This document shows positions 61,016 to 64,000 of a DNA stretch of 64,000 nucleotides, one piece after another. Source of the DNA: Patagioenas fasciata (Eukaryota > Chordata > Aves > Columbiformes > Columbidae); assembly GCF_037038585.1 (NCBI RefSeq), contig NC_092521.1, positions 54,258,398-54,322,397 on the forward strand, given 5' to 3'. The position numbers and the translations under genes were made by a program. Position 1 is the first letter of the stretch, and every line of letters starts with the position of its first letter. The notes beneath the pieces are model-generated. The model ran no database searches. It was not told where the DNA came from and saw only the letters and a list, made by a program, of their open reading frames with translations.

Positions 61016-63405
61016 AGGTTCCCTTGCTGATCTGATCTTGTCTTGCTGTTTTCTGCAAAAATTAATCTGTAGAATTTAATGACAGATGGGAAGTATCTTG
61101 AAGTCTACTGCCCGGGTAAGAGGACACTGTTATCTTGAGCAGAACTTGTCTCCAAGGAGGCTGAAGCCAAAGCAGAATGTGTAGCAGTTGAAAATATTTT
61201 GCTTATTTCTAAGAAATAGCCATATTAATGAGGGGCACCCCAAGGAAAAACCAAAAATCTTCCTCAAAAGGCTTTCAGATAATGTCTCAAATGTCCAGCT
61301 GACATGTGCTCAATGCTGGAAGTATTCTGTCAAAATGGTAGATGAATTCACAGTTTCCATGGGAGAATGGGAAAATGACATCCATCTCTCACAGTCTTTG
61401 AAAAAATTATGAACCATAGGTAGCTTTTAGTCACTTTCCTGCCTTTTCTCTTTTTTTTTTTTTGTTTTTTTGATCAGGGCTTCCTTCAATTAACAATCCA
61501 TTTAGTGGCCTCTCTCTGTGGTAGGAAAGGACACTTTTGTTCAGGTCAGCAAACCTGGTCCTGAGATATTGTTACATTTACTTGCCTTTTAAAAATAAGT
61601 ATCTCTTCAGGGACTTCCTTAGATAAGCTCTGAAATGTTCCTGGGAACCTACAGACTGGTCACCTCCTGTTATCTGAGAAATAGTGTACTTACAATTCTG
61701 CTCATGTTTTCAGGCACAGCCAACTTTTACAAGCTTCTCTTCCCATTTAGAAGAAAGGCAGGGCTGTTTTCCAGGTCAAGCACTCTTTCCTCAGCTGTGA
61801 AGTGAGGCACAAGACTTCTGAAATAAAGAACATGAAATGGGACAGGTTCGCACTGCTCGAATCTTTTGGGAACCAATGCAGTAAGGCATTTTGTAACTAT
61901 TTGCTGGGATCACTGCAAAGTGTTTGGGATGAATTCCGTGTGGATTAGAGGTTTGGTGAATTTTGGAGTCAACGGGAAAGTAGAGTGTTTTCTCAGATGG
62001 CTGATCTTCACATATAAGCTCATAGGCAAGATACAATTCCAGCAATTCAGTTGCAGGGACTTGCAGAATATACAAGATCAGATTATTGGCACTGCTGCAA
62101 TAACTGGATTAATGCTAAGATGACATTGGCAAAAATACAATGTTTCAGCTGCTGTGAGAGTACGTGTATGGTAGAGAATTAATTTCCCTAAAGGAATGCA
62201 GATTTCTGAAACGTTGATCTTACAAGAACAACACTCCAGGTCCTCAGATTGGGCAGTTTAGTGATCTGATGGTTACAAATTTCTGATGTTTAGTACCCAC
62301 CACTCCACAGTGTACTTGCGAAAGAGCAGGGAAGGAAAATCTGAAATCCCATGTTCCAGCTGTACGTACAGATGTCATCATAGTGGGTGTTGAAGTCTTC
62401 TGCAAACAAATCATGACAAGTAATGGAGCTGAAAGGAACTCGGTTAATTCAAATATAATAGCTATTGAAAGAAATCGGATAGATGCGTACTCTACAGTGG
62501 TAACTAATTTACAAAAGAATGAGTATTAAATGAATTAAAATGAATGAATTGCTCTTTACTCTGGAAATGTAAATTGCTAGTATATGCAGGTTAGTATGCA
62601 TGCTCTTCCTAATACTGGGCTACATTAGTCTCTCTGTTTCTCTAAAATACGATTATTAATAGATTTCCTCTGTCTGCCAGTAATCACCAATTAGGGTGAA
62701 ATCTTTGTTTACCAGTCTTGAGATAGTCTAGGGCAGACTGAGTCAGTGTCATGGAGCTTTTTTTACAATAACCCCACTCTTGTTGGCTCTCTCACAAAGA
62801 AGTCTGCTGGGCCTCCTGCACTACCAGTACGGAACAGGAAATTCTGAGCTCAGGGTCACCCATGTGAAGAGGCAACCCAGCTACAGGAGCTCATAGCTCT
62901 CTTTTTGTTGCTGTTGTTGATTTGTAATCTTACCAGCACTGGATTTGAGGGATAAATGTTTGCCTTTGGGAGAACCCAGCTTTTCTTGTATCTATTTTTT
63001 CTGTTACTATTTTTCATACATTTATCATTTTTTTTGTTTAAAGAGTATAAGGGAAGAATGTTTCTGGAATGTCTTTTGTCTGTGGTTTCTACACATTAGT
63101 GCTACCTGACTTATTTGTTACCCAGCATTTTAATATTACTTGAATAAGCTCATAGCTTAAAATTAGGATTCTTTTTCCCCTTTTATACTAATATTTTTAA
63201 AAGGTGAATGCTGGTACTGTCAAAGTCATATTATGGATATTAACAATGCTCAGAACACTTGGAAGTGAGTGTTGCTTTCTCATTCTGTACTCTAACAACC
63301 ACTACTTCACTACAGAAACAGTGAATTTCCATACCTCTTTGCCTTTGAAGCTTCTGGTGATTAGATAAATATATATATATGATTATGTTTTGGTAAAGCA
63401 GAAAT

Positions 63406-63425
63406 GCGTGTGTTATCACACACGC
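63406..63425. repeat. Perfect inverted repeat, 8-bp arms, 4-nt loop
   Basis: GCGTGTGT and ACACACGC flank TATC. It lies about 25 bp after an (AT)n run at 63369-63380; both are in intron 1. Confidence 0.85.
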
Positions 63426-64000
63426 TTAGTGTTTAGTTTCCATACAACACAGTGGCATATGCGATGTTGGAAGCTGCTAGAGCTCATGAAAAAATCCAGG
63501 GGATACCAATTGTATTTCTGCCAGTTGAATTTGTAACCTCCAGGTTTGCCCCCTCTTATAGCTTTTTGTTTTTCCTTTAATAGTACCCACACATTTGACC
63601 TCTGCATCCTATATTGGAGCTTTACTGAAATTTTGTACAGAAATTCTGCTTTACTAGTCTGTATCCTTTGCTATGGAAATCTTGTGGAGAAGTTATTTAT
63701 TTAGAAAATCAACTTAATTTGCTGTTATAAAAAGTTGATTTTACTAGGCAAGGACTTTCCCTCTGTTTTGGGCTGAAAGGTAAATTGAAACTTAAAAGTT
63801 ATTTTGAACAACCGAAAAAATGAAAGGCTAAGAGATTATTAACTGCTTGTTAAAGGCCACTTCCCTTCTTTTGTTTTCCTTTCCTTTCAAAGGAAGCTAA
63901 TCTGTTTTTTGGGTTATGGAAGTTGTTGCGTGATTTATAGATTATATTGTCAGAAGGGACCGTGGGTGTCGTGGGGTCTGTCTGCCTCCCTGCTCTCAAC

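Larger units (their letters stand above)
26931..64000 (+). other. PTPRM: PTPRM intron 1, partial (donor at 26931, no acceptor recognised)
   Basis: The intron starts GTAAGGAG after the exon 1 donor and continues past the window end, so it is at least 37 kb. PTPRM-family genes typically have a very long first intron, which agrees. I did not recognise an exon 2 encoding the start of the MAM domain, nor any other exon, on either strand. The contents are listed separately: CR1 fragments in both orientations, homopolymer tracts, a few inverted repeats and AT-rich conserved-looking stretches. The open frames of about 60-156 codons here have no recognisable domains and look like chance frames in AT-rich DNA. 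Confidence 0.75.

Noticed and set aside
1-64000. CRISPR arrays, tRNA/rRNA genes, bacterial operons or a novel defence-type system
   Set aside because: No regularly spaced direct repeats, no cloverleaf-like tRNA box pairs noticed, and no linked long coding frames. The window is an avian intergenic-promoter-intron region.
26931-64000. PTPRM exon 2 or other downstream exons within the window
   Set aside because: I looked for a segment encoding the Gly-Cys-Leu-Phe-like MAM start after an AG acceptor and did not find it. A systematic translated search could still reveal a short exon I missed.

Overview
This window is vertebrate nuclear DNA and almost certainly avian. It is AT-rich, intron- and intergene-like sequence with several 3' fragments of CR1 LINEs, the dominant avian retroposon. 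Some of these still end in the ATTCTATG-type 8-bp tail that marks the family. There are no bacterial-style operons, and the long open frames inside the CpG island are products of base composition. I cannot name the species from sequence alone.

Only one protein-coding element is supported. It is the first coding exon of a receptor-type protein tyrosine phosphatase that I identify as PTPRM (RPTP-mu), on the + strand at 26858-26930. It encodes a signal peptide and ends in a consensus CAG|GTAAGG donor, leaving one base of a split codon. It sits inside a CpG island of about 2 kb (roughly 25540-27610). That island has GC boxes, a perfect EGR-type site and no obvious TATA box. A perfect palindromic CRE (ATGACGTCAT) lies at its upstream edge, 25491-25500.

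Layout: 1-25.5 kb is the 5' intergenic region. It contains a pentanucleotide microsatellite (33-146), three + strand CR1 3' ends (about 1410-1660, 6770-6953 and 16201-16724), a 78-bp TA-flanked terminal-inverted-repeat mini-element directly after the first CR1 (1663-1740), a GC-rich repeat-like tract (20290-20705), and scattered homopolymers and perfect inverted repeats. 25.5-27.6 kb is the CpG-island promoter with exon 1. 26931-64000 is intron 1, which runs off the window and in which I did not recognise exon 2. The intron holds further CR1 fragments in both orientations (about 46335-46492 minus, 49135-49391 plus, 53893-53962 plus, 60796-61015 minus, and a possible older minus copy near 51580), one strong hairpin at 50078-50110, and several AT-rich tracts whose texture suggests conserved noncoding DNA. 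That last point is only a hypothesis.

I found no CRISPR array, tRNA, rRNA or novel multi-gene system. The most unusual local structure is the nested mini transposon remnant at 1663-1740.
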